NCBI GenBank assembly: GCA_022735835.1
Contig: DYZU01000133.1
Coordinates: 1-38,005 of the forward strand
DNA length: 38,005 nt
Direction of reading: 5' to 3'
DNA from: Thermincola sp.
Lineage (GTDB): Bacteria > Bacillota > Thermincolia > Thermincolales > UBA2595
Shown piece by piece: positions 28,489 through 37,513 of this stretch (positions are counted from its first letter, which is position 1; every line of letters starts with the position of its first letter). The notes beneath the pieces were generated by a model, which searched no databases, was not told the origin of the DNA, and worked only from the letters and a program-made list of their open reading frames with translations. A program made the translations under genes and the position numbers.

Positions 28489-29232
28489 TTACTGCATTAC
28501 CATCCCGCCGTCTACCGCGAGAGTCTGACCAGTAACATAACCGGCAGCATCAGATGCAAAAAACACCACGGCTTTGGCTACATCTTCGGGCATCCCCAGC
28601 CTTCCGAGAGGTATCTGCTCCATCAGCCTGTTCTTTACGTCTGCAGGCAACACATCTGTCATGTTTGTGACTATAAATCCGGGAGCAATGGCATTAACAG
28701 TAATATTCCGGGAAGCCAGTTCCCTGGCTGCGGATTTGGTCAGGCCAAGCAAACCGGCTTTCGAGGCTCCGTAGTTGGACTGGCCGGCATTTCCTATCAG
28801 GCCTATAACGGATGATATGTTCACAATCCTGCCATACCTCTGTTTCATCATAATCCTGGCCACAGCCTTGGTACACAGAAACGCACCCTTCAGATTAACA
28901 TCAATGACGTCATCCCAGTCCTCCTCTTTCATCCGCATTAACAGTGTATCTCGGGTTATACCCGCGTTATTCACCAGGATATCAATTCTGCCAAATTCTT
29001 CTGTCGCCTTTTTTACAAAATCCTCAACGTCTCCGGCATTCGCTATGTTACCTTTCAGGGTAAGAGCCCGCCGGCCAAGTTTTTTGATTTCGTCAGCCAC
29101 CGCGGCCAGCCCGTCCGTATTGACGTCAACCAGGGCCACGTGGGCTCCGTTTTCGGCCAGGGCCAGGGCTATGGCCCTGCCTATTCCCCTTGAGGCGCCT
29201 GTAACAAGGGCAATTTTATCCCTTAGAACCAT
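28489..29232 (-). CDS. fabG: 3-oxoacyl-ACP reductase
   Basis: ALVTGASRGIGRAIALALAENGAHV...NNAGITRDTLLMRM...YGASKAGLLGLTKSAARELASRNITVNAIAPGFI. Confidence 0.96.
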   Translation of the reverse strand: MVLRDKIALVTGASRGIGRAIALALAENGAHVALVDVNTDGLAAVADEIKKLGRRALTLKGNIANAGDVEDFVKKATEEFGRIDILVNNAGITRDTLLMRMKEEDWDDVIDVNLKGAFLCTKAVARIMMKQRYGRIVNISSVIGLIGNAGQSNYGASKAGLLGLTKSAARELASRNITVNAIAPGFIVTNMTDVLPADVKNRLMEQIPLGRLGMPEDVAKAVVFFASDAAGYVTGQTLAVDGGMVMQ

Positions 29233-29233
29233 T

Positions 29234-30166
29234 CTATAGAACCTCCTTTAAATTATCAAGGGTATTTTCAAATGAAGATATATCTTCGACATTAAAAAAT
29301 CCTGCATCCCTGACAATTTTTTTCCCCAGGCCGGAAAGAACCCTGCCCGGTCCTAATTCAACAAAAACCTCTATGCCCATGGTCTTAAGACTGTTAATGC
29401 TCTCCTCCCACCGCACCGGACTGCTGACCTGTTTCACCAGCAGAGCCTTAATATCCGCGGCGGAACTGACAGGTCCAGCCGTGACGTTGGAGACAAGCGG
29501 GCAGGCAGGATCGTTTATAGTGGTTTTCGCCAGTTCCGAGGCTAGTTTTTCTCCCACACCGGCCATCAGACTGGAATGAAACGGGCCGCTTACCTGAAGC
29601 GGAACCACCCTCTTAGCTCCGAAAGTCCGGCACAGCTCCATGGCCTCCTGAAGAGCCTCTTTCTCCCCGGCGATCACAATCTGGCCGGGACAGTTATAGT
29701 TGGCAACCTCTACAATTCCATGCCCGGCGGCTTCCCGGCATGCTTTCACCACCAGACCCCCGTCCAGGCCCAGGACTGCTGCCATACCTCCCCCGGGAGC
29801 ACACTCCTGCATGAATTTTCCCCGTTTATGTACAAGTTGTACCGCCTCAGTAAAATCTAAGGCTTCTGCAGCCACCAGAGCCGAGTACTCGCCGAGGCTG
29901 TGGCCCGCCACCATGGCAGGAGTTATCCCGCGTTTTTTGACCAGAATCCAGCAGGCCACACTTACTGTGAGAATAGCCGGTTGAGTAACGGAAGTAATTT
30001 TGAGTTCTTCCTCCGGACCTTCAAAGCACAGCTTTTTAATATCAAAACCCAGGGCTTCATTAGCCTGTTCAAAAACATCGCGGGCTTCCGCAAAGTTTTC
30101 GTACAGTTCCCTGCCCATGCCGACATATTGCGAACCCTGCCCCGGGAAAATAAATGCCAGCTTCAA
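29234..30166 (-). CDS. fabD: Malonyl CoA-ACP transacylase
   Basis: MKLAFIFPGQGSQYVGMG...VAGHSLGEYSALVAA...VSGPFHSSLM...ELGPGRVLSGL. Confidence 0.97.
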   Translation of the reverse strand: MKLAFIFPGQGSQYVGMGRELYENFAEARDVFEQANEALGFDIKKLCFEGPEEELKITSVTQPAILTVSVACWILVKKRGITPAMVAGHSLGEYSALVAAEALDFTEAVQLVHKRGKFMQECAPGGGMAAVLGLDGGLVVKACREAAGHGIVEVANYNCPGQIVIAGEKEALQEAMELCRTFGAKRVVPLQVSGPFHSSLMAGVGEKLASELAKTTINDPACPLVSNVTAGPVSSAADIKALLVKQVSSPVRWEESINSLKTMGIEVFVELGPGRVLSGLGKKIVRDAGFFNVEDISSFENTLDNLKEVL

Positions 30167-30168
30167 AT

Positions 30169-31107
30169 CTATTTCACCCCCAGGGCCCGCAAGGTCTCTT
30201 CAGCCCCGGTTAAAATATCATTCATAATTTCTTTTGCCGGCTTAATCTCCTTAACCATTCCGGCAATCTGGCCGCAGGCTACCGTACCGTATTCCGTATC
30301 CCCGTCGATCATAGCCGCTCTTAACCGGCCGATGCCGAGCTTTTCAAGCTCTTCAACCGGTGCGCATTTCTTTTCCAGTTCTTCATATTCCTTGGTGAGT
30401 TTGTTTTTCAACGCCCTGACCGGATGCCCGGTGGAACGGCCCGACACAGCGGTATCCCTGTCCTTGGCCTTTAAGATCATTTGTTTGACATTATCGTGGA
30501 TTTCACATTCCGCTGCACACATAAACCTGGTGCCGATTTGGACTCCAAGAGCCCCCAAGGCCAGCGCTGCCACCAGACCCCTGCCGTCTCCTATGCCTCC
30601 GGCTGCGATAACCGGGATTTTCACCGCGTCAACTACCTGCGGCACCAGGGCCATAGTAGTTAATTCGCCTATATGTCCACCCGACTCCATTCCTTCGGCC
30701 ACAACGGCATCCACGCCGGCCTTTTCCAGCCGCTGGGCCAGGGCAACCGAAGGAATAACCGGAATTACTTTTGTTCCGACTTCTTTCAAGCGGGGAATAT
30801 ATTTCGCCGGGTTCCCCGCTCCGGTTGTTATTACCGGAACCTTTTCTTCCAATATCACCTCCATTACCTGCTCCACATGAGGTGACATCATCATTACATT
30901 TACTCCGAAAGGTTTGGCGGTTACTTTTCTTATTTCAGAAATCTGTTCTCTAACCCAGTGAGCATCCTGATGGCCGGAGCCAATTATGCCCAAGCCTCCT
31001 GCCTCTGAAACCGCTGCCGCAAGTTTGGCTGTGGAAACCCATGCCATTCCTCCCTGCAGAATCGGATATTCAATGCCCAGCAAGTCACATAAGGGTGTCC
31101 TCACCAT
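30169..31107 (-). CDS. fabK: Enoyl-ACP reductase II
   Basis: MVRTPLCDLLGIEYPILQGGMAWVSTAKLAAAVSEAGGLGIIGSGHQDAHWVREQI...IPVIAAGGIGDGRGLVAALALGALGVQIGTRFM. ATG 31107 with GGAGGAGGAG upstream. Confidence 0.92.
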   Translation of the reverse strand: MVRTPLCDLLGIEYPILQGGMAWVSTAKLAAAVSEAGGLGIIGSGHQDAHWVREQISEIRKVTAKPFGVNVMMMSPHVEQVMEVILEEKVPVITTGAGNPAKYIPRLKEVGTKVIPVIPSVALAQRLEKAGVDAVVAEGMESGGHIGELTTMALVPQVVDAVKIPVIAAGGIGDGRGLVAALALGALGVQIGTRFMCAAECEIHDNVKQMILKAKDRDTAVSGRSTGHPVRALKNKLTKEYEELEKKCAPVEELEKLGIGRLRAAMIDGDTEYGTVACGQIAGMVKEIKPAKEIMNDILTGAEETLRALGVK

Positions 31108-31127
31108 ATGACTCCTCCTCCTGATTT

Positions 31128-32159
31128 TTATACTGCCCACTTAATCACACTCGCGCCCCAGGTCAAACCGGCACCAAATCCTACCAGTACTATCTTATCA
31201 CCTTTTTTAATTTTACCTTCGACAACAGCCTCATGTAAAGCAACAGGTATCGATGCCGCGGAGGTATTACCGTATTTCTGGACATTGACAAATACCTTCT
31301 CCATAGGTAATTCCAGCCTCCTGGCCGCTGCCTCAATAATTCTTATGTTTGCCTGGTGGGGAATCAAGTAGTCTACATCTTTTCTGTCCAATCCGGCAAT
31401 TTCCAGGGCTTTTAGGGCACATTCACCCATAATTTTCACGGCAAACTTAAACACTTCACGACCTGCCATATAGAGGTACCGGTCCGGACTGTGACAGTTT
31501 TCCTCAGTGATAGGCGTTCTGGCCCCGCCGACAGCCAGTTTCAGCAAATCCCCGCCGGAACCGTCCGCCCCCAACTCAACAGACAGAATGCCGAATCCTT
31601 CCTCAACCGGTTTCAATACCGCGGCCCCCGCGGCATCACCGAAAAGAACACACGTGTTTCTGTCATGCCAGTTGGTTATACGGGAAAGGGATTCCGCCCC
31701 GATTACCAGTACCGTCCTGTAATTTCCTGTCTTGATGAACTGGCTGCCGATTTCCAGTCCGTAAACAAAGCCGGAGCAGCCGGCCGAAATGTCAAAGGCG
31801 GCGGCATGAAGCGCTTTCAGCTGGGCCTGCACAAGGCAAGCCGTGGCCGGAAACATCATGTCAGGAGTGACAGTGGCAACCAAAATCAGGTCAATTTCCC
31901 GCGGTGAAACTCCGGCATTTTTCAGAGCCATCCTGGCCGCGGCACAGGCCATGTCGGAAGTTGCCATGTTGTCACCGATAATCCTGCGTTCCTGGATTCC
32001 CGTCCTTGTTGTTATCCACTCGTCCGACGTATCAACCATTTTTTCCAAATCGGCATTTGTCAGCACTTTTTCCGGCAGGTACACGCCTGTGCCGATAATT
32101 CCTACGGGCACGGTCTTAACCACTGGCAATGGTATCATCCCCAATCGCATTTTTCCCAA
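31128..32159 (-). CDS. fabH: 3-oxoacyl-ACP synthase III
   Basis: [41 protein letters not shown]...[14 protein letters not shown]...PHQANIRII...[12 protein letters not shown]...[10 protein letters not shown]. Exact start uncertain. Confidence 0.95.
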   Translation of the reverse strand: MGKMRLGMIPLPVVKTVPVGIIGTGVYLPEKVLTNADLEKMVDTSDEWITTRTGIQERRIIGDNMATSDMACAAARMALKNAGVSPREIDLILVATVTPDMMFPATACLVQAQLKALHAAAFDISAGCSGFVYGLEIGSQFIKTGNYRTVLVIGAESLSRITNWHDRNTCVLFGDAAGAAVLKPVEEGFGILSVELGADGSGGDLLKLAVGGARTPITEENCHSPDRYLYMAGREVFKFAVKIMGECALKALEIAGLDRKDVDYLIPHQANIRIIEAAARRLELPMEKVFVNVQKYGNTSAASIPVALHEAVVEGKIKKGDKIVLVGFGAGLTWGASVIKWAV

Positions 32160-33135
32160 TGCTTTCTTTAATGCTTTTCACCACGTTTATTTCTACGCAT
32201 TCCTTAGCTACCCGAATTGCATTTTTAATGGCCTTAGCCTGGGAGCTGCCATGGCAAATAATGCATACACCGTTGATCCCCAGGAGGGGAGCCCCCCCGT
32301 ATTCGGAATAGTCGATCTTCTTTTTTAATCCTGTGGCCTGCGAAAAAATAATAGCTGCCCCTATTTTAACAAAGATGTTTTTTTTCAGTTCTTCTTTGAT
32401 CATGGCCATCAAATCTCTGGCCAGACCCTCGCCGAATTTGAGAACCACGTTTCCCACGAAACCGTCGCACACCACCACGTCAGCAACACCGGCGGTGATG
32501 TCCCGTCCTTCAATATTTCCAATAAAATTGAGCTCGCTCTCTTTAATTAACCGGTAAGCCTCCAGATAAATGGGGTTTCCCTTGGTTTCTTCTTCCCCGA
32601 TATTTAACAATCCCACTTTAGGTTTGTTAACTCCCAGTATTTTATTGGAATAGATGCCTCCCATGACGGCAAACTGCATCAGGTTTTGCGGGGTACATTC
32701 GGCATTCGCGCCCACATCGAGGATCAGCGTCTTTCCTTTCACAGTCGGAATTACGCTGGCAATAGCCGGCCTGTGAATACCTTTAATCCGGCCGAACCCG
32801 AGCAAGGCAGACCCCATAGCCGCCCCGGTATTCCCGGCAGACACAAGGGCATCGCCAGCTCCTTCCTTGACCAGCCTGGCGCCGACTACAATGGAAGAAT
32901 TCTTCTTTTTCCTTAAAGCAACAGCCGGCGGTTCACCCATTTCAATAACCTCCGGGGCATGAATGACAGAAACAGGCAGATTGCCAACCCCGTTCTGGGC
33001 CAGCTCTTCATTGATCTTAGTTTCATCGCCGACAAGGACAACCTCTATACCAAACTCCCTGGCTGCGTCAACCGCCCCTTTTACGGTTTCAACAGGAGCA
33101 TAGTCTCCTCCCATAGCGTCAACTACAATTTTCAC
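32116..33135 (-). CDS. plsX: Phosphate acyltransferase PlsX
   Basis: [24 protein letters not shown]...[28 protein letters not shown]...[15 protein letters not shown]...[15 protein letters not shown]. Confidence 0.96.
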   Translation of the reverse strand: MKIVVDAMGGDYAPVETVKGAVDAAREFGIEVVLVGDETKINEELAQNGVGNLPVSVIHAPEVIEMGEPPAVALRKKKNSSIVVGARLVKEGAGDALVSAGNTGAAMGSALLGFGRIKGIHRPAIASVIPTVKGKTLILDVGANAECTPQNLMQFAVMGGIYSNKILGVNKPKVGLLNIGEEETKGNPIYLEAYRLIKESELNFIGNIEGRDITAGVADVVVCDGFVGNVVLKFGEGLARDLMAMIKEELKKNIFVKIGAAIIFSQATGLKKKIDYSEYGGAPLLGINGVCIICHGSSQAKAIKNAIRVAKECVEINVVKSIKESIGKNAIGDDTIASG

Positions 33136-33710
33136 CTTGTAACCTCCTTATGGTCCACGGCAAAAACTATGAAATCACCCAGGAAAACCACTTCATTTTC
33201 AGACCTTGACGTTACTGAAATATTATATTTATTTCCTTTTTTACTATTTATAACCGCTTTTGCCACAATTTTTTCCCCTTGCCTGACCGGTCTCTGAAAT
33301 GATACTTTGGCAATCCCGGTCAAAGCCACTTCGGCGTCTACCAGGGCCACGGCCAGGGAATTGGCCTGCGCAAACAAAATATGGCCCCTGGCTATCCGGT
33401 GTTTCTGAAAAACCATGTCTTCCGTTATTTCCAATAACGACAGGCCCGATTTTTCCAGCTCCAGATCCAGCAGGTCACCGATAATTTCCTGGCCCTGCAG
33501 TGACTTTACCTGGGCATAGGATTCTTCCGCATATTTCTTGATCCTTTCCCGTAATTCCGGTATTCCCAGTTCCAGCCTGTCCAGCCTGATAGTCTGCACA
33601 CTTACCTTAAACGCTTTGGCCAGTTCCTCATCGGTTAAAAACGGGTTTTCTTTTATCTGTTCCCTTAATTTCCTGAGCCTCAAAGGTTTGGGGAAAAACC
33701 TGTTGACCAT
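33132..33710 (-). CDS. fapR: Fatty acid biosynthesis transcriptional regulator FapR
   Basis: N-terminal DeoR-like HTH (LREQIKENPFLTDEELAKAFKVSVQTIRLDRLELGIPELRERI) plus hotdog domain; first gene of plsX/fab operon. Confidence 0.94.
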   Translation of the reverse strand: MVNRFFPKPLRLRKLREQIKENPFLTDEELAKAFKVSVQTIRLDRLELGIPELRERIKKYAEESYAQVKSLQGQEIIGDLLDLELEKSGLSLLEITEDMVFQKHRIARGHILFAQANSLAVALVDAEVALTGIAKVSFQRPVRQGEKIVAKAVINSKKGNKYNISVTSRSENEVVFLGDFIVFAVDHKEVTR

Positions 33711-33727
33711 TAAGACTCACCACCGCC

Positions 33728-33748
33728 TTTTAGTACCTGGTACTAAAA
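33728..33748. promoter_or_regulatory. FapR operator
   Basis: TTTTAGTACC-T-GGTACTAAAA, 10-bp perfect palindrome containing TTAGTACCTGGTACTAA. Confidence 0.88.
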
Positions 33749-33750
33749 AT

Positions 33751-33779
33751 AGTATATAATACCAAGTTATAATTTGCAA
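33751..33779 (-). promoter_or_regulatory. Sigma-A promoter for fapR-plsX-fab operon
   Basis: Minus strand TTGCAA-17 nt-TATACT, operator directly downstream. Confidence 0.7.
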
Positions 33780-33826
33780 CCCCAAAGAAAATCGAAAAAG
33801 GAGAAATAATGCATGCTTTTCTCAAA

Positions 33827-33850
33827 GTGGGTAGTGGGTAGCGGGTAGTG
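33827..33850. repeat. Tandem G-rich heptamer repeat (GTGGGTA)2 GCGGGTA GTG
   Basis: Direct reading. Confidence 0.85.
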
Positions 33851-33859
33851 TCGAAGAAT

Positions 33860-33893
33860 AAAAAAAAGCTGGTTCCGTTTAATGAACCATGCT
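33860..33893 (-). terminator. Rho-independent terminator of rpmF
   Basis: Minus strand AGC(A)TGGTTC-ATTAAACG-GAACCAGCT followed by T8. Confidence 0.85.
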
Positions 33894-33937
33894 TATGTCA
33901 AGCTTTGTTTCTTAATTATACCCAGGTCACTGTCAAC

Positions 33938-34117
33938 TTACTTTTCTGCCGCAATAACTTCTTTATCCTTGTAGTAACCGCATTCAGGACAAACCCGGTG
34001 CGGCATCTTGGGCTCATGACACTGCGGGCAGGATATATATCCCGGAGCTTCTATTTTCTGCTGAGCTCTGCGCATGTTTTTCCTGGTTTTGGATTGCCGT
34101 CTCTTCGGTACACCCAC
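33938..34117 (-). CDS. rpmF: 50S ribosomal protein L32
   Basis: Manual translation from GTG 34117: MGVPKRRQSKTRKNMRRAQQKIEAPGYISCPQCHEPKMPHRVCPECGYYKDKEVIAAEK*, GGAGGTG SD; 59 aa, missing from the ORF track. Confidence 0.96.
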   Translation of the reverse strand: MGVPKRRQSKTRKNMRRAQQKIEAPGYISCPQCHEPKMPHRVCPECGYYKDKEVIAAEK

Positions 34118-34158
34118 TTAAGACACCTCCTTCAATAACTTCCAATTTTGAAAAATGT

Positions 34159-34683
34159 TTAAGACTCAAAATACTTTTGCAATACGGCCAACCGGGGGTC
34201 AATGTCTTCCGTTTTGCAATCACATTCCTCTTTGTTCAAATTGGCGCCGCACACGGCACACAAGCCGCGACAGTTCTCACCGCAAACTGATTTCATGGGA
34301 ATACCTAAAACTATATTTTCTATAATGATATCTTCCAGTTTTATCCTGTTTCCGTCGTAGACATGGATTTCTTCGGTATCCTGGCCGCTTTCCGCCAACT
34401 CGGCAAGGTCAGATGCATGACAGAATTCCTCTGTAAAACCGGCGTCCAGATGAAAGGGATATGTTTCCAGACACCTGCTGCAGACAAGTTCCGTATCACC
34501 TTTTATTCTTCCGTTGAAAACCAGTGTTTTCCCGGTATTGAGGATATCCAGGTTAACCACCAGGGGCTTGGCAAACCTGATCTCATCGTTTCCCACTACA
34601 ACCGGCTTTATTTCTTCGGTAAGGTCATAATGAAATCTGTGCCCCGGGCTGTTCCTAATTTCGCTGACATCAACGAACATCAA
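34159..34683 (-). CDS. DUF177 / YceD family protein
   Basis: LVCSRCLETYPFHLDAGFTEEF...CRGLCAVCGANLNKEECDC upstream of rpmF. Confidence 0.9.
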   Translation of the reverse strand: MMFVDVSEIRNSPGHRFHYDLTEEIKPVVVGNDEIRFAKPLVVNLDILNTGKTLVFNGRIKGDTELVCSRCLETYPFHLDAGFTEEFCHASDLAELAESGQDTEEIHVYDGNRIKLEDIIIENIVLGIPMKSVCGENCRGLCAVCGANLNKEECDCKTEDIDPRLAVLQKYFES

Positions 34684-34711
34684 GACTCACCTTCTTAATA
34701 TCACAACAAGT

Positions 34712-34741
34712 ATTATACTCATTTTGGTTTTGCTTTGTCAA
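34712..34741 (-). promoter_or_regulatory. Sigma-A promoter for DUF177-rpmF
   Basis: Minus strand TTGACA-18 nt-TATAAT (both hexamers perfect). Confidence 0.8.
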
Positions 34742-34860
34742 GGAAAACGTACCCTAACGCCAACACCTGTTAAAATTTTTTTCAGAACAGGGTTTTCTTA
34801 TGTGTGGGTGGAAATAATGTGAGTGAAAAAAATTCACCTTACTGCAAGCCGGAGGATAGT

Positions 34861-36108
34861 ATGAATGTTGTCGGATTAATAACCGAACACAACCCTTTTC
34901 ATAACGGCCATCTTTATCACCTGAAAAAAGCCCGCGCATTATGTCAAGCCGATTTTGTTGTTTCGGTCATGAGCGGCCATTTCCTGCAGCGGGGGGAACC
35001 GGCCCTGTTCAATAAATGGGCCCGGGCCAAAATGGCCGTCCTGGGAGGAGCAGATCTGGTGGTAGAACTGCCCACGGCGTTTTCAACGCGGAGCGCCAGC
35101 GCCTTCGCTCTCGGTTCTGTTTCCCTTTTAAATTCTATGGGTGTGGTAACTCACATCTGCTTCGGCAGCGAGTCAGGAGACATAGACGAGCTTTGGCCGG
35201 CTGCCCGCCTGGTATTTGAAGAACCCCCGGAGTTTAAGACAATGCTTCATAAATTTCTCGCCCAGGGTTACCCTTACCCGGCCGCCAGAGGCCGGGCAAT
35301 TGAACAGTTCCTTGTCTCAGATAAAAGGTCCTCCGCAGGTTTCTTCTCCACCCCCAACAATATATTGGGAATAGAATATTTGCAGGCTCTGCTAACGCTG
35401 GAAAGCAAAATCAAACCGTTAACCATCAGGAGATTCTCGGCGGGTTTCCATGACCCTGACATAGATGAATTCAGCGCCATTGCCAGCGCCACAAGCATTC
35501 GGGAGGAATTGTTATCTCAGGGAACAGTTACAGACAAGATCAAGGCGGTGGTGCCGCCGTCTTCTTTGGCAGTCATGGAACACGAAATTTCCGCGGGATG
35601 CGGCCCGGTTTTTTTGAAAGACTATGCCAAACTATTGTTCTACCTGCTTCGCACCACCCCGGCAGACCTGATAAGCAAACTGAACGACGTAACTGAGGGC
35701 CTGGAAAACCGCATCATCCAGGTTTCCAGGTCTGTGAATTCAGTTGAGGAACTGCTGGCAAAAGTTAAAACCAAGCGCTACACATGGACCCGGTTGCAAA
35801 GAATCCTGGCCTATATACTGCTGGGTTACACCAGGTCAATGGCCCAGTCCTTCGATGCCACCGGCCCTCGCTATATCAGGGTTTTGGGATTATCCGGGGC
35901 GGGGCGCACTCTTTTAAAGGCGGTAAAAAAGAAGGCCTCTCTTCCCGTAATAATCAGGACCGCACCGTATCTGTCCAAAAACGATGACGTTTCTTCCATG
36001 CTCCGGCTGGATGTCAAAGCAACAGATATTTATACCCTTCTTTATCCGGGGCCGGCAGTTGCCCCGCCGGGACTGGACTGCAAAATTATGCCATTTGTCG
36101 GCGGCTAG
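34861..36108 (+). CDS. tmcAL: tRNA(Met) cytidine acetate ligase / nucleotidyltransferase (YlbM family)
   Basis: MNVVGLITEHNPFHNGHLYHLKKARALCQADFVVSVMSGHFLQRGEPALFNKWARAKMAVLGGADLVVELP; SD GGAGG before ATG 34861. Confidence 0.95.
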   Translation: MNVVGLITEHNPFHNGHLYHLKKARALCQADFVVSVMSGHFLQRGEPALFNKWARAKMAVLGGADLVVELPTAFSTRSASAFALGSVSLLNSMGVVTHICFGSESGDIDELWPAARLVFEEPPEFKTMLHKFLAQGYPYPAARGRAIEQFLVSDKRSSAGFFSTPNNILGIEYLQALLTLESKIKPLTIRRFSAGFHDPDIDEFSAIASATSIREELLSQGTVTDKIKAVVPPSSLAVMEHEISAGCGPVFLKDYAKLLFYLLRTTPADLISKLNDVTEGLENRIIQVSRSVNSVEELLAKVKTKRYTWTRLQRILAYILLGYTRSMAQSFDATGPRYIRVLGLSGAGRTLLKAVKKKASLPVIIRTAPYLSKNDDVSSMLRLDVKATDIYTLLYPGPAVAPPGLDCKIMPFVGG

Positions 36109-36118
36109 TTCTATTATT

Positions 36119-36168
36119 AAGGCTCCCTTTATATATTGTACTGCTCAGACTTGTACAGGGGGAGCCTT
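36119..36168 (+). promoter_or_regulatory. Hairpin overlapping the ylbJ Shine-Dalgarno
   Basis: AAGGCTCCC (36119-36127) pairs with GGGAGCCTT (36160-36168); inner TGTAC/GTACA stem (36137-36141:36153-36157). Confidence 0.65.
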
Positions 36169-36170
36169 CC

Positions 36171-37406
36171 ATGATTTCTGCCGCTAAAAATCTGTCTACA
36201 CCGGGTCGCCTGATAATTCCCGCCATAACAGTGTTCATTGCCTGCATGGTGATCTTCCCCGCCGCGGTTTTGGAAGCTTCCAAAGCGGGGGTCTACGCTT
36301 GGTGGAACATCGTTTTTCCGGCCCTGCTCCCCTTTTTCATCAGTTCCGAACTGCTCCTGGGTTACGGAGTCGTCCATTTTATGGGGGTGCTTCTGGAGCC
36401 GGTAATGAGACCCCTGTTTAATCTCCCCGGAGCGGGTTCTTTCGTCATTGCGGTCGGTTACACCTCGGGATTTCCCGTAAGCGCTTCCCTGGCCGCCCGC
36501 CTGCGCAAAGACCGGCTTTGCACCCGGTTTGAAGCGGAGAGACTGATGTGCTTCACCAACAACGCCAGCCCTCTTTTCATGCTGGTTGCCGTCGGCGTGG
36601 GCATGTATAATAATCCCCGCCTGGGGGCTCTGATTGCCGGTTGCCATTACCTGGGTAATCTCCTGCTGGGGTTGCTCCTCCGCTTTTACAAAACAAATGA
36701 TCCCGAATACATTCACAAGACATGCATCCGGGAAAACCTGTTTCGGAGGGCCGTGGCCGAAATGCAAAAGGCTTACAGGTCGAACCCCCGCCCGTTTGGG
36801 AAGATGCTGGGCGACGCTGTTTCCTCTTCCATCAACAAGCTGCTGGTGATCGGCGGTTTTATCGTAGTTTTTTCCGTAATTATCAAGGTATCGGCACTTA
36901 CCGGCCTCATGGCATTGATCACCAGGGCAATCGGACTGGCGGCAGTTCCCCTGGGCTTTATGAACGAAACCGTCAGGTCCCTCAGTTGGGGACTTTTTGA
37001 AATTACCCTGGGAACTAAAGCAGCGGCTGAAGCGGCCGTCCCCCTTATCCAGAAAGCAATCTCTACCAGCATGATTCTCGGCTGGAGCGGAATCTCGGTG
37101 CTGGCGCAGGTGTCGGCAATGATCAGTGATACTGACCTGAAAATGGGTTTGTTCATTATATGCCGTTTTTTGCATTCCATTTTGGCAGGTATCCTGTGCT
37201 TCCTTTTCCTGCGGACCGACGCAATCCTGACCTGGCTTGCCAGTCCGGTGACAGCAGGCGCTCTGCCACCGGCCCACTCGTTTTCGTGGCTGGCAAGCCT
37301 CCTGTATTTCAGCCGGCTCTGCCTTTTTGCCGTACTGGCCTGGGCGCTGTTCGCCTTGACCGGTTACTTTATTCGTTCCTTTTCCTTCATTCGTTTCCGA
37401 ATATAA
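36171..37406 (+). CDS. ylbJ: Sporulation integral membrane protein YlbJ
   Basis: Multi-TM protein of NUP/gate type: WWNIVFPALLPFFISSELLLGYGVVHFMGVLLEPVMRPLFNLPGAGSFVIAVGYTSGFPVSASLAARLR. Confidence 0.92.
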   Translation: MISAAKNLSTPGRLIIPAITVFIACMVIFPAAVLEASKAGVYAWWNIVFPALLPFFISSELLLGYGVVHFMGVLLEPVMRPLFNLPGAGSFVIAVGYTSGFPVSASLAARLRKDRLCTRFEAERLMCFTNNASPLFMLVAVGVGMYNNPRLGALIAGCHYLGNLLLGLLLRFYKTNDPEYIHKTCIRENLFRRAVAEMQKAYRSNPRPFGKMLGDAVSSSINKLLVIGGFIVVFSVIIKVSALTGLMALITRAIGLAAVPLGFMNETVRSLSWGLFEITLGTKAAAEAAVPLIQKAISTSMILGWSGISVLAQVSAMISDTDLKMGLFIICRFLHSILAGILCFLFLRTDAILTWLASPVTAGALPPAHSFSWLASLLYFSRLCLFAVLAWALFALTGYFIRSFSFIRFRI

Positions 37407-37414
37407 AGGAAATA

Positions 37415-37483
37415 GGGCTGTCCCAAAAGTCAAAGATAAGTTTTTGTGTACCAAAAGCATAAAATTGATTTTGGGGACAGCCT
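37415..37483. repeat. Long inverted repeat with IS-end-like termini between convergent genes
   Basis: GGCTGTCCCAAAA (37416-37428) / TTTTGGGGACAGCC (37469-37482), one bulged G; similarity continues into flanks. Confidence 0.6.
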
Positions 37484-37513
37484 CTTAATTTCTTTGTTTA
37501 TTTGGTGGCCGGT

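Noticed and set aside
29900-30880. 326-aa plus-strand ORF across fabD/fabK
   Set aside because: Ser/Pro-rich antisense shadow of two confidently identified genes.
33911-33936. TTGACA...TATAAT on the minus strand right after rpmF
   Set aside because: Spacing is only about 10 nt, too short for a sigma-A promoter.
36129-37460. 443-aa minus-strand ORF opposite ylbJ
   Set aside because: Low-complexity, Gln/His/Gly-rich antisense shadow of a well-recognised ylbJ; no SD or family.
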